Assembly: GCA_002408105.1 (NCBI GenBank)
Contig: DHQM01000117.1
Location: 1-19,417, forward strand
Source: Gammaproteobacteria bacterium UBA5338
Lineage (GTDB): Bacteria; Pseudomonadota; Gammaproteobacteria; Pseudomonadales; UBA5862
Direction: 5' to 3'
DNA length: 19,417 nucleotides
In this document: positions 7,165 to 15,747 of the stretch, piece after piece
Layout of the letters: each line of letters opens with the position of its first letter
Numbering within the stretch: position 1 is the stretch's first letter
Program-made: the position numbers and the translations under genes
Notes under the pieces: model-generated
What the model was told of the DNA's origin: nothing
What the model saw: the letters and a program-made list of their open reading frames with translations, nothing else
Databases searched by the model: none

Positions 7165-10100
7165 TGCTGTTCGAGCTCTCGGTGATGCGTCGATGTAGGT
7201 CTTGCAATTTTCTGACCTCAACCGACCCAACAAAGCGCAGGGCTTCGCAGATGGCGATGCCACCACTCACCGTGGTGGTGGAGTGCACCTTGTTGAGTAA
7301 CGCATAGCGGCGAATGGTGGCCGAGTCGGCGATGGCTTGCTTGCCTTCAGTGGTATTCACGATGAGGGATATCTCGCCGTTTTTCAACTTGTCGACCACA
7401 TGCGGGCGGCCTTCGGTTACCTTGTTGACCACCTCGACTTCCACCCCGGCCGCCGTGAGGGCATCGGCTGTTCCCCGGGTGGCGCATACACCAAACCCCA
7501 GTGCCGCGAGCTCCATGGCCACCTGCACTGCGGCGGGCTTGTCCGGGTCACGCACACTGATGAAGGCAGTGCCACTGCGGGGCAGCAGCTCTCCGGCGGC
7601 TGCCTGCGCCTTGCCGAAGGCCTCACCAAAGGTGTCGCCGACGCCCATGACTTCACCGGTGGATTTCATCTCAGGCCCCAAAATGGGGTCCACACCGGGA
7701 AACTTGGCGAAGGGGAACACCGCCTCTTTCACGGCAACAAATCCAGGCGTTGGCTGTTCGGTAAAGCCCTGGGCAGCAAGGCTCACTCCAGCCATGCAGC
7801 GCGCCGCCACCTGGGCCAGCGACCGGCCAATGCACTTGCTGACAAAAGGCACGGTGCGCGAGGCCCGCGGGTTGACTTCCAGCACGAAGACCTCGTCACC
7901 CTGAACCGCCAACTGCACGTTCATCAAGCCGACAACCCCAAGTTCCAGCGCCATGGCGCGCACCATCTGCGCCATGCGTTCCTGCAATTCCGTCGAAAGG
8001 TCATGCGGCGGCAGGCTACAAGCCGAGTCACCCGAGTGAACTCCGGCCTGCTCAATGTGCTGCATCACCGCCCCCAAGGTGACGTGGCGGCCATCACTGA
8101 CCGCGTCAATGTCCACTTCGATGGCCTGGTCCAGAAAGTGGTCCAGGAGCACCGGCCGTTGCGGTGATACGGACACCGCTTCGGTCATGTAGCGGCTGAG
8201 CTCGTCGAGGTCATAGACGATGTCCATCGCCCGACCGCCCAGCACATAAGACGGCCGCACCACCAGCGGGAACGAAATTTCCGCGGCCTGCACAATGGCT
8301 TCATCCACGCTGCGGGCGATTCGGTTTGGCGGTTGGCGCAAACCCAGTTTGTGCAGCATCTGCTGAAACTGCTCGCGGTCTTCGGCGCGATCGATTGCAC
8401 TGGGTGGCGTGCCCAGAATTGGGACACCGAGCTGCTCCAGGTCCCGCGCCAAATTGAGCGGAGTCTGCCCACCAAACTGGACGATTACGCCCTTCGGCTG
8501 TTCCAGCTGCACGATTTCCAGCACATCTTCAAGTGTGACCGGCTCAAAGTAGAGCCGATCCGAAGTGTCGTAATCGGTGGACACAGTCTCCGGGTTGCAG
8601 TTGACCATGATGGTCTCATAGCCATCCTCGCGCATGGCGAGCGCGGCGTGGACACAACAGTAATCGAACTCAATGCCTTGCCCGATTCGGTTCGGCCCGC
8701 CACCGAGCACCATGATTTTGTCGGCTGTGCTCGGGGCTGCCTCACACTCCTCTGCATAGGTGGAGTACAGGTACGCAGTCGAGGACGCGAACTCGGCTGC
8801 ACAGGTGTCCACCCGCTTGAACACCGGCCGAATCCCCTCAGCATGTCGACGCTCGCGCACCGCTGTTTCAGACAGGCCCACCAAGGCACCGATCCGAGCG
8901 TCTGAAAACCCATGGGACTTCAGCTCGCGCAGGCACTCAGCCGTCAGGGACTGCTCCTTGCCCGCCGACAGCGCCTGTTCCTGCTCGACCAGCACCTGAA
9001 TCCAGGCCAAAAACCACGGATCAATTCCGGTCAGCTCCTGGACTTCCTCCAACGCGAAGCCGTGGCGAAACGCGTCCGCCAGGTACCAAATTCGCTCGGC
9101 ATGGGGTTGCTTGAGCTCTGCGCGCAACCTCGTTCTGGCGTCACTCACCGTGACAGGTAGGCGGGGGTCGAGGCCGGTCGCGCCGACCTCCAGTCCGCGC
9201 AACGCCTTCTGAAGCGATTCCGGGAAGTTCCCGCCAATGGCCATCACCTCACCCACCGACTTCATCTGGGTGGTCAGGGTGCGGTCCGCCTCTGCAAATT
9301 TCTCGAAGGTAAAGCGCGGGATCTTGGTGACGACGTAATCGATGCTGGGTTCAAACGAGGCCGGGGTGACCCCACCGGTGATCTCGTTCTGCAGCTCATC
9401 CAGCGTGTACCCAACCGCGAGTTTTGCAGCCACCTTGGCGATCGGAAATCCGGTGGCCTTCGAGGCCAGCGCCGAGCTTCTCGAGACCCGCGGGTTCATC
9501 TCGATGACCACCAGCCGACCGGTATCGGGTTGCACGGCAAATTGAACGTTGGAACCGCCGGTTTCAACGCCAATGCGGCGCAATACCCGAAGCGATGCGT
9601 CACGCATCACTTGGTATTCCTTGTCGGTCAGGGTCTGCGCCGGGGCGACGGTGATCGAGTCACCTGTGTGCACCCCCATTGGATCCAGGTTTTCGATGGA
9701 ACAAATGATGATGCAGTTGTCTTTGCGGTCCCGCACGACCTCCATTTCGAACTCTTTCCAACCGATCAGCGATTCATCGATCAGCAATTCCTTGGTTGGC
9801 GACAGGTCGAGCCCGCGCTGGCAGATTTCGGCAAATTCCTGTCGGTTGTAAGCGATGCCGCCGCCACTTCCGCCCATGGTGAAGGAGGGACGGATGATGC
9901 ACGGAAACCCAATCTGCGCCTGAACCTGCTCGGCCTCCTCCATGCTGTGGGCAATGGCGGATCGCGGCGTTTCAAGGCCGATCGACCGCATCGCCTTGTC
10001 GAACAACTGGCGGTCCTCGGCCAAATCAATCGCCTGGCGGTTCGCGCCGATCATTTCGACGCCGTACTGCTCAAGGACACCGTGCTTGTCGAGGTCCAGC

Positions 10101-10396
10101 GCACAGTTGAGGGCCGTCTGCCCTCCCATGGTCGGCAACAGCGCATCCGGGCGTTCGGCGGCAATGATCTTGGCCACGTGCTGCCAATCAATGGGCTCAA
10201 TGTAGGTGGCATCGGCCATCGAGGGGTCGGTCATGATGGTGGCGGGGTTCGAATTCACCAACACCACCCGGAAGCCCTCCTCCCGCAACGCCTTGCAGGC
10301 CTGGGCCCCCGAGTAGTCGAACTCACAGGCTTGCCCGATGACAATGGGCCCGGCGCCTAGAATTAGGATGCTTTCAAGATCGTTGCGTTTCGGCAT
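7157..10396 (-). CDS. carB: Carbamoyl-phosphate synthase large subunit
   Basis: CarB uses ammonia from CarA, bicarbonate and two ATP to make carbamoyl phosphate for arginine and pyrimidines. The 1079-residue protein has the full domain plan. The first ATP-grasp half is at about 1-400 ([62 protein letters not shown]). Next come an oligomerisation region (about 400-550) and the second ATP-grasp half (about 550-940; [42 protein letters not shown]). A C-terminal allosteric domain follows (about 940-1079; [23 protein letters not shown]), where family members bind UMP, IMP and ornithine. The start ATG has only a weak ribosome site. It is 44 bp from carA and overlaps greA by 8 nt. Confidence 0.98.
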   Translation of the reverse strand: MPKRNDLESILILGAGPIVIGQACEFDYSGAQACKALREEGFRVVLVNSNPATIMTDPSMADATYIEPIDWQHVAKIIAAERPDALLPTMGGQTALNCALDLDKHGVLEQYGVEMIGANRQAIDLAEDRQLFDKAMRSIGLETPRSAIAHSMEEAEQVQAQIGFPCIIRPSFTMGGSGGGIAYNRQEFAEICQRGLDLSPTKELLIDESLIGWKEFEMEVVRDRKDNCIIICSIENLDPMGVHTGDSITVAPAQTLTDKEYQVMRDASLRVLRRIGVETGGSNVQFAVQPDTGRLVVIEMNPRVSRSSALASKATGFPIAKVAAKLAVGYTLDELQNEITGGVTPASFEPSIDYVVTKIPRFTFEKFAEADRTLTTQMKSVGEVMAIGGNFPESLQKALRGLEVGATGLDPRLPVTVSDARTRLRAELKQPHAERIWYLADAFRHGFALEEVQELTGIDPWFLAWIQVLVEQEQALSAGKEQSLTAECLRELKSHGFSDARIGALVGLSETAVRERRHAEGIRPVFKRVDTCAAEFASSTAYLYSTYAEECEAAPSTADKIMVLGGGPNRIGQGIEFDYCCVHAALAMREDGYETIMVNCNPETVSTDYDTSDRLYFEPVTLEDVLEIVQLEQPKGVIVQFGGQTPLNLARDLEQLGVPILGTPPSAIDRAEDREQFQQMLHKLGLRQPPNRIARSVDEAIVQAAEISFPLVVRPSYVLGGRAMDIVYDLDELSRYMTEAVSVSPQRPVLLDHFLDQAIEVDIDAVSDGRHVTLGAVMQHIEQAGVHSGDSACSLPPHDLSTELQERMAQMVRAMALELGVVGLMNVQLAVQGDEVFVLEVNPRASRTVPFVSKCIGRSLAQVAARCMAGVSLAAQGFTEQPTPGFVAVKEAVFPFAKFPGVDPILGPEMKSTGEVMGVGDTFGEAFGKAQAAAGELLPRSGTAFISVRDPDKPAAVQVAMELAALGFGVCATRGTADALTAAGVEVEVVNKVTEGRPHVVDKLKNGEISLIVNTTEGKQAIADSATIRRYALLNKVHSTTTVSGGIAICEALRFVGSVEVRKLQDLHRRITESSNSND

Positions 10397-10440
10397 GAAG
10401 AGGTCGCTCGACTCTCGGAAGGGCTGTGCAAACGGGGTGG

Positions 10441-11568
10441 TTATTGCGCCATGGCCGCCAGGAAATCGGCGAACAGATCGCGCAAATCGTGGGGCCCAGG
10501 GCTGGCCTCGGGATGGCCTTGGAAGCCGAAGGCGGGCTTGTCGCGGTGACGAATGCCCTGGATCGACCCGTCGAACAGCGACCGGTGGGTCACCTCAAGG
10601 TGAGGCGGCAACGAGTCAGGATCCAAGGCGAACCCATGGTTCTGACTGGTGATGGCCACCTGGCCGGATGCCAAATGCTTTACGGGGTGGTTGGCGCCAT
10701 GGTGCCCAAACTTCATTTTCTGCGTGCGCCCTCCAGCGGCCAGCCCCAGCAACTGGTGTCCAAGGCAGATACCGAACAGCGGAACCTCGGCTGCAAGCAG
10801 GCCTCGAATGGTTTCGATCGCGTAGTCACAAGGCTCCGGATCGCCCGGGCCATTGCTCAATAGCACGCCGTCGGGTTGCAGCGCCAGGATTTCGTCGGTG
10901 CGGCTCTGGGCCGGCACCACAGTCACACGGCAGCCACGGTCCACCAACAACCGCAAAATGTTGTGCTTGACGCCATAGTCGATCACCACAACATGGAAGC
11001 GCGCAGCGCCACCCTTGGCATAGCCTTCGCCGAGACGCCAACTGCCTTCACGCCATTCGAAGGACCGGGAGGTGGTGACTTCCTTGGCCAGGTCCATGCC
11101 AGACAACCCAGGCAGCGCCTGGGCCATGGCCACGGCGGCCCCCCCGTCCAAAGCGCCTCCAGCCAGGATGCAGCCACGCTGGGCGCCCTTTTCGCGCAGG
11201 ATTCGGGTCAAGCGCCGCGTGTCGATGTTGGCAATGGCCACGCAGCCTTCGGCAACCAGATACTCGCTGAGGCCACCCTGGGCACGCCAACTGCTGGTGC
11301 GTGGCGGCGGGTGGCGAATGATGAGGCCAGCCGCGTGCACTGCGCGGGACTCTGCATCTTCGGCATTGACTCCCGTGTTGCCAATGTGCGGGTACGTGAG
11401 GGTGACCATTTGTCGAGCGTACGAAGGATCGGTCAGGATCTCCTGATACCCGGTCATGGCAGTGTTGAACACCACTTCACCGGTGGCTGTGCCCGGCGCG
11501 CCGATTGACACACCGCGAAACAAGCTCCCGTCTTCTAAAGCAAGCAGAGCGGCGACAACCTGGGCCAA
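10441..11568 (-). CDS. carA: Carbamoyl-phosphate synthase small subunit (glutaminase)
   Basis: CarA hydrolyses glutamine and channels ammonia to CarB. The product from this start has 375 residues (E. coli 382). The class I amidotransferase triad is complete: C268 in [11 protein letters not shown]352 and E354 in [10 protein letters not shown]. The N-terminal half carries [21 protein letters not shown] (about 30-50) and [16 protein letters not shown]. No ATG precedes the conserved region. The in-frame TTG at 11568 follows a near-perfect AGGAGGT at 7-nt spacing and gives [15 protein letters not shown], close to homologues. A GTG at 11577 lies within that ribosome site and is unlikely. The frame stays open to 11700, so a longer N-terminus cannot be fully excluded. 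dapB, its usual upstream neighbour, is absent here. Confidence 0.95.
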   Translation of the reverse strand: MAQVVAALLALEDGSLFRGVSIGAPGTATGEVVFNTAMTGYQEILTDPSYARQMVTLTYPHIGNTGVNAEDAESRAVHAAGLIIRHPPPRTSSWRAQGGLSEYLVAEGCVAIANIDTRRLTRILREKGAQRGCILAGGALDGGAAVAMAQALPGLSGMDLAKEVTTSRSFEWREGSWRLGEGYAKGGAARFHVVVIDYGVKHNILRLLVDRGCRVTVVPAQSRTDEILALQPDGVLLSNGPGDPEPCDYAIETIRGLLAAEVPLFGICLGHQLLGLAAGGRTQKMKFGHHGANHPVKHLASGQVAITSQNHGFALDPDSLPPHLEVTHRSLFDGSIQGIRHRDKPAFGFQGHPEASPGPHDLRDLFADFLAAMAQ

Positions 11569-11645
11569 AGACGGCACCTCCTCGACATGGACACGGCCCG
11601 CGCGCGAAGAACCCGGCGAGGTCACTCGCCAGTGGGCTCGGGTGG

Positions 11646-11662
11646 ATCGAACAGGTTTCGAT
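11646..11662. repeat. Inverted repeat in the carA leader
   Basis: ATCGAACAGGTTTCGAT is a 6-bp perfect inverted repeat around a 5-nt centre. It lies about 25 nt after the predicted carA transcription start. It could be an operator or an RNA hairpin; I cannot assign a regulator. Confidence 0.4.
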
Positions 11663-11689
11663 TGCGCGTGGCGGCTGAAAAGCCGGCGA

Positions 11690-11719
11690 ATTTTACGCAA
11701 TCGAGCCGAAGGCTGTCCA
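11690..11719 (-). promoter_or_regulatory. Predicted sigma-70 promoter of carAB-greA
   Basis: On the minus strand, TGGACA (11714-11719, one mismatch to TTGACA), an 18-bp spacer and TAAAAT (11690-11695, one mismatch to TATAAT) make a strong promoter match. Transcription would start near 11683 and give a leader of about 115 nt before the TTG start of carA. Confidence 0.6.
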
Positions 11720-11802
11720 CCGTGTGCTGCGGACCCTTAGCGGACGTGGCGCTGCACTGAGAAACGCTGCCCGAACCGCGTGCATCTCAGGCAACCGTTT
11801 TT

Positions 11803-11831
11803 CTGTAATATTTCTGTAGTATTTCTTTTCA
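11803..11831 (+). promoter_or_regulatory. Pho-box-like array of three 11-bp direct repeats upstream of the porin
   Basis: Three units in exact 11-bp phase, CTGTAAT-ATTT (11803-11813), CTGTAGT-ATTT (11814-11824) and CTTTTCA (11825-11831), follow the PhoB site plan: a 7-nt CTGTCAT-like core plus four A/T bases. The last unit is degenerate. The nearest A/T-rich -10 candidate (CTTAAC, 11836-11841) is not at the canonical 10-bp distance, so promoter geometry is not proven. It lies about 35-60 bp upstream of the porin ATG. Confidence 0.55.
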
Positions 11832-11865
11832 GCCTCTTAACGGCCTGCACAGGAACCGAACACCC

Positions 11866-12804
11866 ATGTCCCGAGTCCACACCACCCTCGCAGCGAGCGC
11901 GGCGGCTCTGCTTGCGTCGCCTGCCTTTGCCGAGGCACCTGAAGCCAGCCTCGACCCTTATGGTCGATTCAACTTGAGTCTGCAACACGAAGAACTCGGC
12001 GACGCTGGCGCCGTCCACCTCGCGTCCAATGCCTCGCGTGTCGGCCTGCGCGGCAGCACCGAGGTGGCCCCTGGGGTGCGCGCGGTGTACCAACTCGAAC
12101 TCGAAGTCTTTGTCGATGACGGGGACGATGGAGATGACGACGAGTTCAAGCAGCGAAACTCCTACCTCGGGGTTGAAGGGCCATGGGGCCGCCTCCGGGC
12201 TGGGCACTTCGACACACCACTCAAAACGGCGCAACTGAAGGTCGACCGATTCAATGACCTCAAGACCGCAGACCTCAAGGGCCTGCTTGCCGGCGAGGTG
12301 CGGGCCGACAACATCCTGGAGTACCGGAGCCCGGAACACGCAGGCGTCCAGGCACAGATCGCAATCATCCCCGGTGAGGATGCCGCAGCCGACAACGGCG
12401 CCGCAGACCAGGTCTCCGGTGCCATCCACTGGCGCGGCGAAACCCTGTCGGCCGCGGCTGCGATCGACCAAGACGTGGATGGATGGGACATCGTGCGGCT
12501 CGCGCTGCAGCAGCGCTTCGGCAGCGTACAGCTTGGCGCGATCTGGCAAGACGCCAGCAACGACAGTGGTGTCGACGAAGACGGCCTGCTGCTCAGCATC
12601 GCCTACCGCATCGGCAACACCACGCTCAATGTCGGGTGGGGCCAGTCAGACCAACGCATCAGTGGGGGAGAGTTGCTGGCAATCGGGGTGGACCACAACC
12701 TCGGCAATACCACTCGGCTGTATGCATTTGTGGCAGACATGGATGCCGACAACCCGGCCGAGCAGCAACGGGTTGCAGGAGTCGGGTTGGCGCAGAGCTT
12801 TTAA
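11866..12804 (+). CDS. Outer-membrane porin (Gram-negative trimeric porin family)
   Basis: This is predicted to be a 16-strand type diffusion porin of the outer membrane. The 312-residue product has a signal peptide (MSRVHTTLAASAAALLASPAFA, cut after about 22) and YGRFNLSLQ as the first strand. The family signature SNASRVGLRGSTEVAPGVRAVYQLE follows at about 54-78. NSYLGVEGPWGRLRAGHFDTPLKTA at about 101-125 leads into the constriction loop, and GVGLAQSF ends in the terminal phenylalanine required for BAM insertion. An acidic run (DDGDDGDDDE, about 86-95) forms a probable loop. The substrate cannot be read from sequence. The upstream Pho-box-like repeats suggest phosphate-starvation control. 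AGGA lies 12 nt before the ATG. It replaces dapB as the carA neighbour. Confidence 0.88.
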   Translation: MSRVHTTLAASAAALLASPAFAEAPEASLDPYGRFNLSLQHEELGDAGAVHLASNASRVGLRGSTEVAPGVRAVYQLELEVFVDDGDDGDDDEFKQRNSYLGVEGPWGRLRAGHFDTPLKTAQLKVDRFNDLKTADLKGLLAGEVRADNILEYRSPEHAGVQAQIAIIPGEDAAADNGAADQVSGAIHWRGETLSAAAAIDQDVDGWDIVRLALQQRFGSVQLGAIWQDASNDSGVDEDGLLLSIAYRIGNTTLNVGWGQSDQRISGGELLAIGVDHNLGNTTRLYAFVADMDADNPAEQQRVAGVGLAQSF

Positions 12805-12826
12805 ACCCGGGCGACGCTCCAAATCC

Positions 12827-12859
12827 GCGGTCGGCCAGCTCTTTGCTGCTGCCGACCGC
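12827..12859. terminator. Strong hairpin between convergent porin and sutA-like gene
   Basis: GCGGTCGGC (12827-12835) pairs perfectly with GCCGACCGC (12851-12859). Inside it CAGC (12836-12839) pairs with GCTG (12845-12848), leaving a 2-nt bulge and a 5-nt loop. There is no T-run. The position between two convergent stop codons suggests a bidirectional terminator or RNA-stabilising structure. Confidence 0.5.
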
Positions 12860-12880
12860 ACTCCGTGCCGGGCCTCCGCC

Positions 12881-13141
12881 TTACAGCCCCTCGCCAGCCA
12901 ATTCAGCTCTTGGCTTGGGGGGCAGGGCCATGCCCCGTTCGATCACCTGAATCGTCCCACCGCGGGCCAAAAAGGACTCCACGTCGGCGGCCATCTGCTG
13001 GCGCAACTTCTCCCGCGATGACAGAAAATACGGTGCCGCATCGCCACCAGAATCGGTCGCACCCCCATCGGTTTCCGCACCCTCTTCGTCGCCTTCCCAG
13101 TCATCCAATTCCAGGCCTTCTCCAGCCTTGTCACCTGCCAT
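12881..13141 (-). CDS. Small acidic protein, probable SutA-type RNA polymerase-binding regulator
   Basis: The 86-residue product has a Glu/Asp/Gly-rich, probably disordered N-terminus (ELDDWEGDEEGAETDGG, about 11-27). A basic/helical segment follows (SSREKLRQQMAADVESFLAR, 41-60), and the motif RGGTIQVIERG (60-70) leads into a PPKP tail. P. aeruginosa SutA, a small acidic protein that binds RNA polymerase and supports transcription in slow growth, has the same plan as I recall it: acidic tail, helix ending in FLSRGG, a Q-x-IE motif and a PPKKP end. GGAGGG stands 6 nt before the ATG and a promoter candidate lies upstream, so the frame is a real gene. The SutA name is inference from the short motif and from the adjacent yjbQ. 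Convergent with the porin. Confidence 0.65.
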   Translation of the reverse strand: MAGDKAGEGLELDDWEGDEEGAETDGGATDSGGDAAPYFLSSREKLRQQMAADVESFLARGGTIQVIERGMALPPKPRAELAGEGL

Positions 13142-13175
13142 TTCGCGCCCTCCGCACAGTCACTGGCAACTCCGC

Positions 13176-13203
13176 TATATATCGCCAAATGGAGGGACAT
13201 CAA
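13176..13203 (-). promoter_or_regulatory. Candidate promoter of the sutA-like gene
   Basis: Minus strand: TTGATG (13198-13203), a 16-bp spacer and TATATA (13176-13181), about 35 nt upstream of the ATG. The whole 13170-13265 stretch is clearly more A/T-rich than its surroundings. It suggests that the gene is transcribed separately from yjbQ. Confidence 0.45.
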
Positions 13204-13270
13204 AAGCCCGTCGGATGCGGTTTTTTAGACGAAATATTCCTTAGTGAATCGTTCAAAATAACCGTTTCAA

Positions 13271-13711
13271 TCAGTCGACGGCCGCGCCCGCCGTCCCGAC
13301 GAGGGTGAGCACGATGGTGCGCAACGGCGGGCTCGCGCGAAACTCGCACAGGTAGACCCCCTGCCAGGCGCCCAGGGCCAGGCCACCGCCACGCACCGGA
13401 ACACTCAGGGACACACCCGTCAGTGCACTTTTGATGTGAGCGCTCATGTCATCCGGCCCCTCCTCCTGATGCCGGTATCTTGGATCGGCATCGGGCGCCA
13501 CCCGGCGGAGCCAATCATTCAGGTCTGCGCGCACGTCAGGGTCTGCGTTTTCATTGATCGCAAGACCGGCGGAACTGTGTTGCAAAAACAGGTGCAGCAA
13601 CCCCACCTGAACACCCCGGATCTGGGGTACCGCGGCCCGCACGGCATCCGTGATCAAATGTAGGCCAGTGACTGGCGCCCTGACCTGCAGTTGTGTCTGC
13701 AGCCACACCAT
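13271..13711 (-). CDS. yjbQ: YjbQ family protein (UPF0047)
   Basis: This 146-residue member of the YjbQ family, often annotated as a secondary thiamine-phosphate synthase enzyme, has an uncertain biological role. The family pattern is clear: LLHLFLQHSSAGLAINENAD with D-x-R-x-D, then DPRYRHQEEGPDDMSAHIKSAL with the conserved metal-site histidines, then GGLALGAWQGVYLCEFR. The ATG at 13711 is separated from the speA stop (13715-13717) by a single TTG codon. There is no strong ribosome site of its own, so translation is probably coupled to speA. An ATG-less start one codon earlier (TTG, 13714) is possible. Confidence 0.93.
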   Translation of the reverse strand: MVWLQTQLQVRAPVTGLHLITDAVRAAVPQIRGVQVGLLHLFLQHSSAGLAINENADPDVRADLNDWLRRVAPDADPRYRHQEEGPDDMSAHIKSALTGVSLSVPVRGGGLALGAWQGVYLCEFRASPPLRTIVLTLVGTAGAAVD

Positions 13712-13714
13712 CAA

Positions 13715-15634
13715 TCAAGCGCCATCCGCCGGATCATGAACGAAATAGGTGTAGTTGGTCATTTGCCCTTGGATGAACCGATTCCAGCGCTCCCGTTCAC
13801 TGGCCGCCGGGAGTGCGTCGATTTGCCTGTCAATGCGGGCGACCACGTCTTCGGGCGCGTAGTCGACGGCCCGCAGGACCTGGGCGACACTGTCGCCCGG
13901 GATCACCTCTTCAAACCTGAGCGCGCCCGATTCATCCCGCGCAATGTTCACCGAGTCCACCTTGCCAAACAGGTTGTGCATGTCGCCCAGGGTTTCTTGG
14001 TAGGCGCCGACCAGAAAGAAGCCAAACAGCGGCGGGTCCTGGGTTTGCCACGCAGGTACCGGCAGCGCCTCTGACTCCGCGCCGACATAGGTGTCAATGC
14101 GCCCGTCCGAGTCGCAGGTGATGTCGTGGACCCGGGCCCGGTGGACGAGCGGGCGATCCAGCCCTGACAGGGGCATGATCGGGAAGACCTGATCGATGCC
14201 CCAGCTGTCCGGCATCGACTGGAACAATGAAAAGTTGACGTACAGCTTGTCGGCCAGGCGCTGACGCAACTGAGGCGAGGCATCCGGGCTGTCCCCGCCA
14301 CGCAACCGTTCACCGATGCGCTCGCTGACCAACCAATGCAACACTTCACCCTGCGCGCGCCCTTCGAGGCCGACATCGCCCCGTTCAAACAGCACCTCCA
14401 GCTCCCGCATCCAGTCGTCCAGCCAGTCCAGCAGACTGCGGGCGTAGTTCGCCGGCGCCTCTACCAGGCGCCGGTAGGCATCCACCAGCCGCTCATGCAC
14501 CGGTGACAGCGCAGAGAGCGCTTCCAGCTGTGGCTCAGCGAAGTCGTCCGTGCTGAGGGCGTGCTCAACGTCGAATACATCTGTGACAAGCACGGCGTGG
14601 TGTGCAGTCAGCGCACGACCCGACTCGGTGATCAGATTCGGAAAAGGCAGGTCCGCATCGGCGCACACTGCATCAAGGGCGGCCACGATCGCTTCCGCAT
14701 AGGCCTCGGTGCGGTAGTTCATCGAAAAATAGTGGCTCGAAAAGGTGCCATCGTAGTCCACACTCAGCCCACCCCCCATGTTGACCTGGCGGATCTGGGC
14801 GCCGGCAGCCCACAGCTCCGCAAACAGCCGGGCCGCTTCACGACAACCGCGCCGAACGTCTTCCAGGTCGGCGATCTGCGAGCCGATGTGGCTGTGGAGC
14901 ATTTCGAGGCAATCGAGCATCTGTGCCTGTTCGAGCCGCGCCAGCAACAGCAGGGTCTGGGTCGCGGTGAGTCCAAATTTCGACTTTTCACCCCCCGTGT
15001 TCTGCCAATTGCCCGCAGCCACCGTGGTCAGGCGCACGCGCACACCCAAACGGGGGCGAACGCCCAGCACCCGGGACTGCTCCAGGATGAGGTCAAGTTC
15101 ACTGAGGCTTTCGACCACCAGATAAACCCGGTGGCCAAGCCGCTGGCCCAACAACGCCAACTGCACGAAGGCGGCATCTTTGTAGCCGTTGCACACGATG
15201 GTGCTGTTGGCAGGGTCGGCGTGGGCAAGCACAATCAACAGCTCCGGCTTGCTTCCAGCCTCGAGTCCTTGATAGCCCATGCGGGCCTGGGCTTCGACCA
15301 CCGTCTCCACGACCTCCCGCTGTTGATTGACCTTGATCGGATAGACCAGCTGGTACACCGCGGAACGCTTGCGCTCGGCAAGGGCCCCACCAAAGGCTGC
15401 CGCAATTCGCTCCAGGCGGTCGGAAATCACATCGGTGAAGCGGAGCAGCATCGGAAAGTTAAGTCCGCGCGCGCGCAGCTCGCCGGCCAGCGCAGGCAGG
15501 CTCAGGGTTTGTCCTGGACGCGCCGGATCCGGCGCGACACACACCTCGCCGTGGGCGTTGACCTGGACATAGCCTTCGCCCCAGTGGTCCACACGGTAGG
15601 CGTCTCGTGCGTTCTGCAAGTGTTCAGCGCTCAT
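13715..15634 (-). CDS. speA: Biosynthetic arginine decarboxylase
   Basis: SpeA is a PLP- and Mg-dependent alanine-racemase-fold enzyme converting arginine to agmatine, the entry to putrescine synthesis. The 639-residue product has the family length. The PLP lysine is K101 in YPIKVNQQ. CNGYKD (148-153), SKFGL (218-222), HSHIGSQ (248-254), the phosphate-binding VNMGGGLSVDYDG (284-296) and ESGRALTAHHAV (337-348) follow, with catalytic C507 in ITCDSDG. The start at MSAEHLQNARDAY has AGGGAG four nt upstream; the frame is open upstream to 15733 but the extension is not family-like. It is the first gene of a speA-yjbQ unit and diverges from speE. Agmatine-processing genes are not in the window. Confidence 0.97.
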   Translation of the reverse strand: MSAEHLQNARDAYRVDHWGEGYVQVNAHGEVCVAPDPARPGQTLSLPALAGELRARGLNFPMLLRFTDVISDRLERIAAAFGGALAERKRSAVYQLVYPIKVNQQREVVETVVEAQARMGYQGLEAGSKPELLIVLAHADPANSTIVCNGYKDAAFVQLALLGQRLGHRVYLVVESLSELDLILEQSRVLGVRPRLGVRVRLTTVAAGNWQNTGGEKSKFGLTATQTLLLLARLEQAQMLDCLEMLHSHIGSQIADLEDVRRGCREAARLFAELWAAGAQIRQVNMGGGLSVDYDGTFSSHYFSMNYRTEAYAEAIVAALDAVCADADLPFPNLITESGRALTAHHAVLVTDVFDVEHALSTDDFAEPQLEALSALSPVHERLVDAYRRLVEAPANYARSLLDWLDDWMRELEVLFERGDVGLEGRAQGEVLHWLVSERIGERLRGGDSPDASPQLRQRLADKLYVNFSLFQSMPDSWGIDQVFPIMPLSGLDRPLVHRARVHDITCDSDGRIDTYVGAESEALPVPAWQTQDPPLFGFFLVGAYQETLGDMHNLFGKVDSVNIARDESGALRFEEVIPGDSVAQVLRAVDYAPEDVVARIDRQIDALPAASERERWNRFIQGQMTNYTYFVHDPADGA

Positions 15635-15747
15635 GGGTCTCCCTGTGGGCCGATTGGAGGGGTTGGCTGCGACCGGTGAGGCACAGGCGTTTATAATGCC
15701 CGGCCGAAACTCGCCATTGTAGGCTGCCGCCACGACCTGGAGTACGT
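15635..15747. promoter_or_regulatory. Divergent speA/speE control region
   Basis: This 113-bp region separates the two start codons. On the plus strand a perfect TATAAT (15692-15697) lies about 50 nt before the speE ATG, with no good -35 match. On the minus strand the same A/T island reads TATAAA and could serve speA. The speE ribosome site is GGAG, 5 nt before its ATG. Confidence 0.4.

Noticed and set aside
11737..12549. 270-codon minus-strand open frame opposite the porin
   Set aside because: The porin has a signal peptide, family signature and terminal phenylalanine. The opposite frame shows nothing coherent.
13201..13226. Terminator-like AAAAGCCCG ... CGGTTTTTT on the plus strand
   Set aside because: Only three GC pairs form around a 7-nt loop, and no plus-strand gene ends just before it that lacks a better candidate structure.
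12865..13308. Plus-strand open frame crossing the sutA-like gene and its upstream A/T-rich region
   Set aside because: It has no recognisable domain, and its 5' half is antisense to a gene with a strong ribosome site. The A/T-rich part is better read as promoter DNA.
14561..15679. 372-codon plus-strand open frame opposite speA
   Set aside because: It is a shadow of speA, which has an intact PLP lysine, CDSDG motif and full length.
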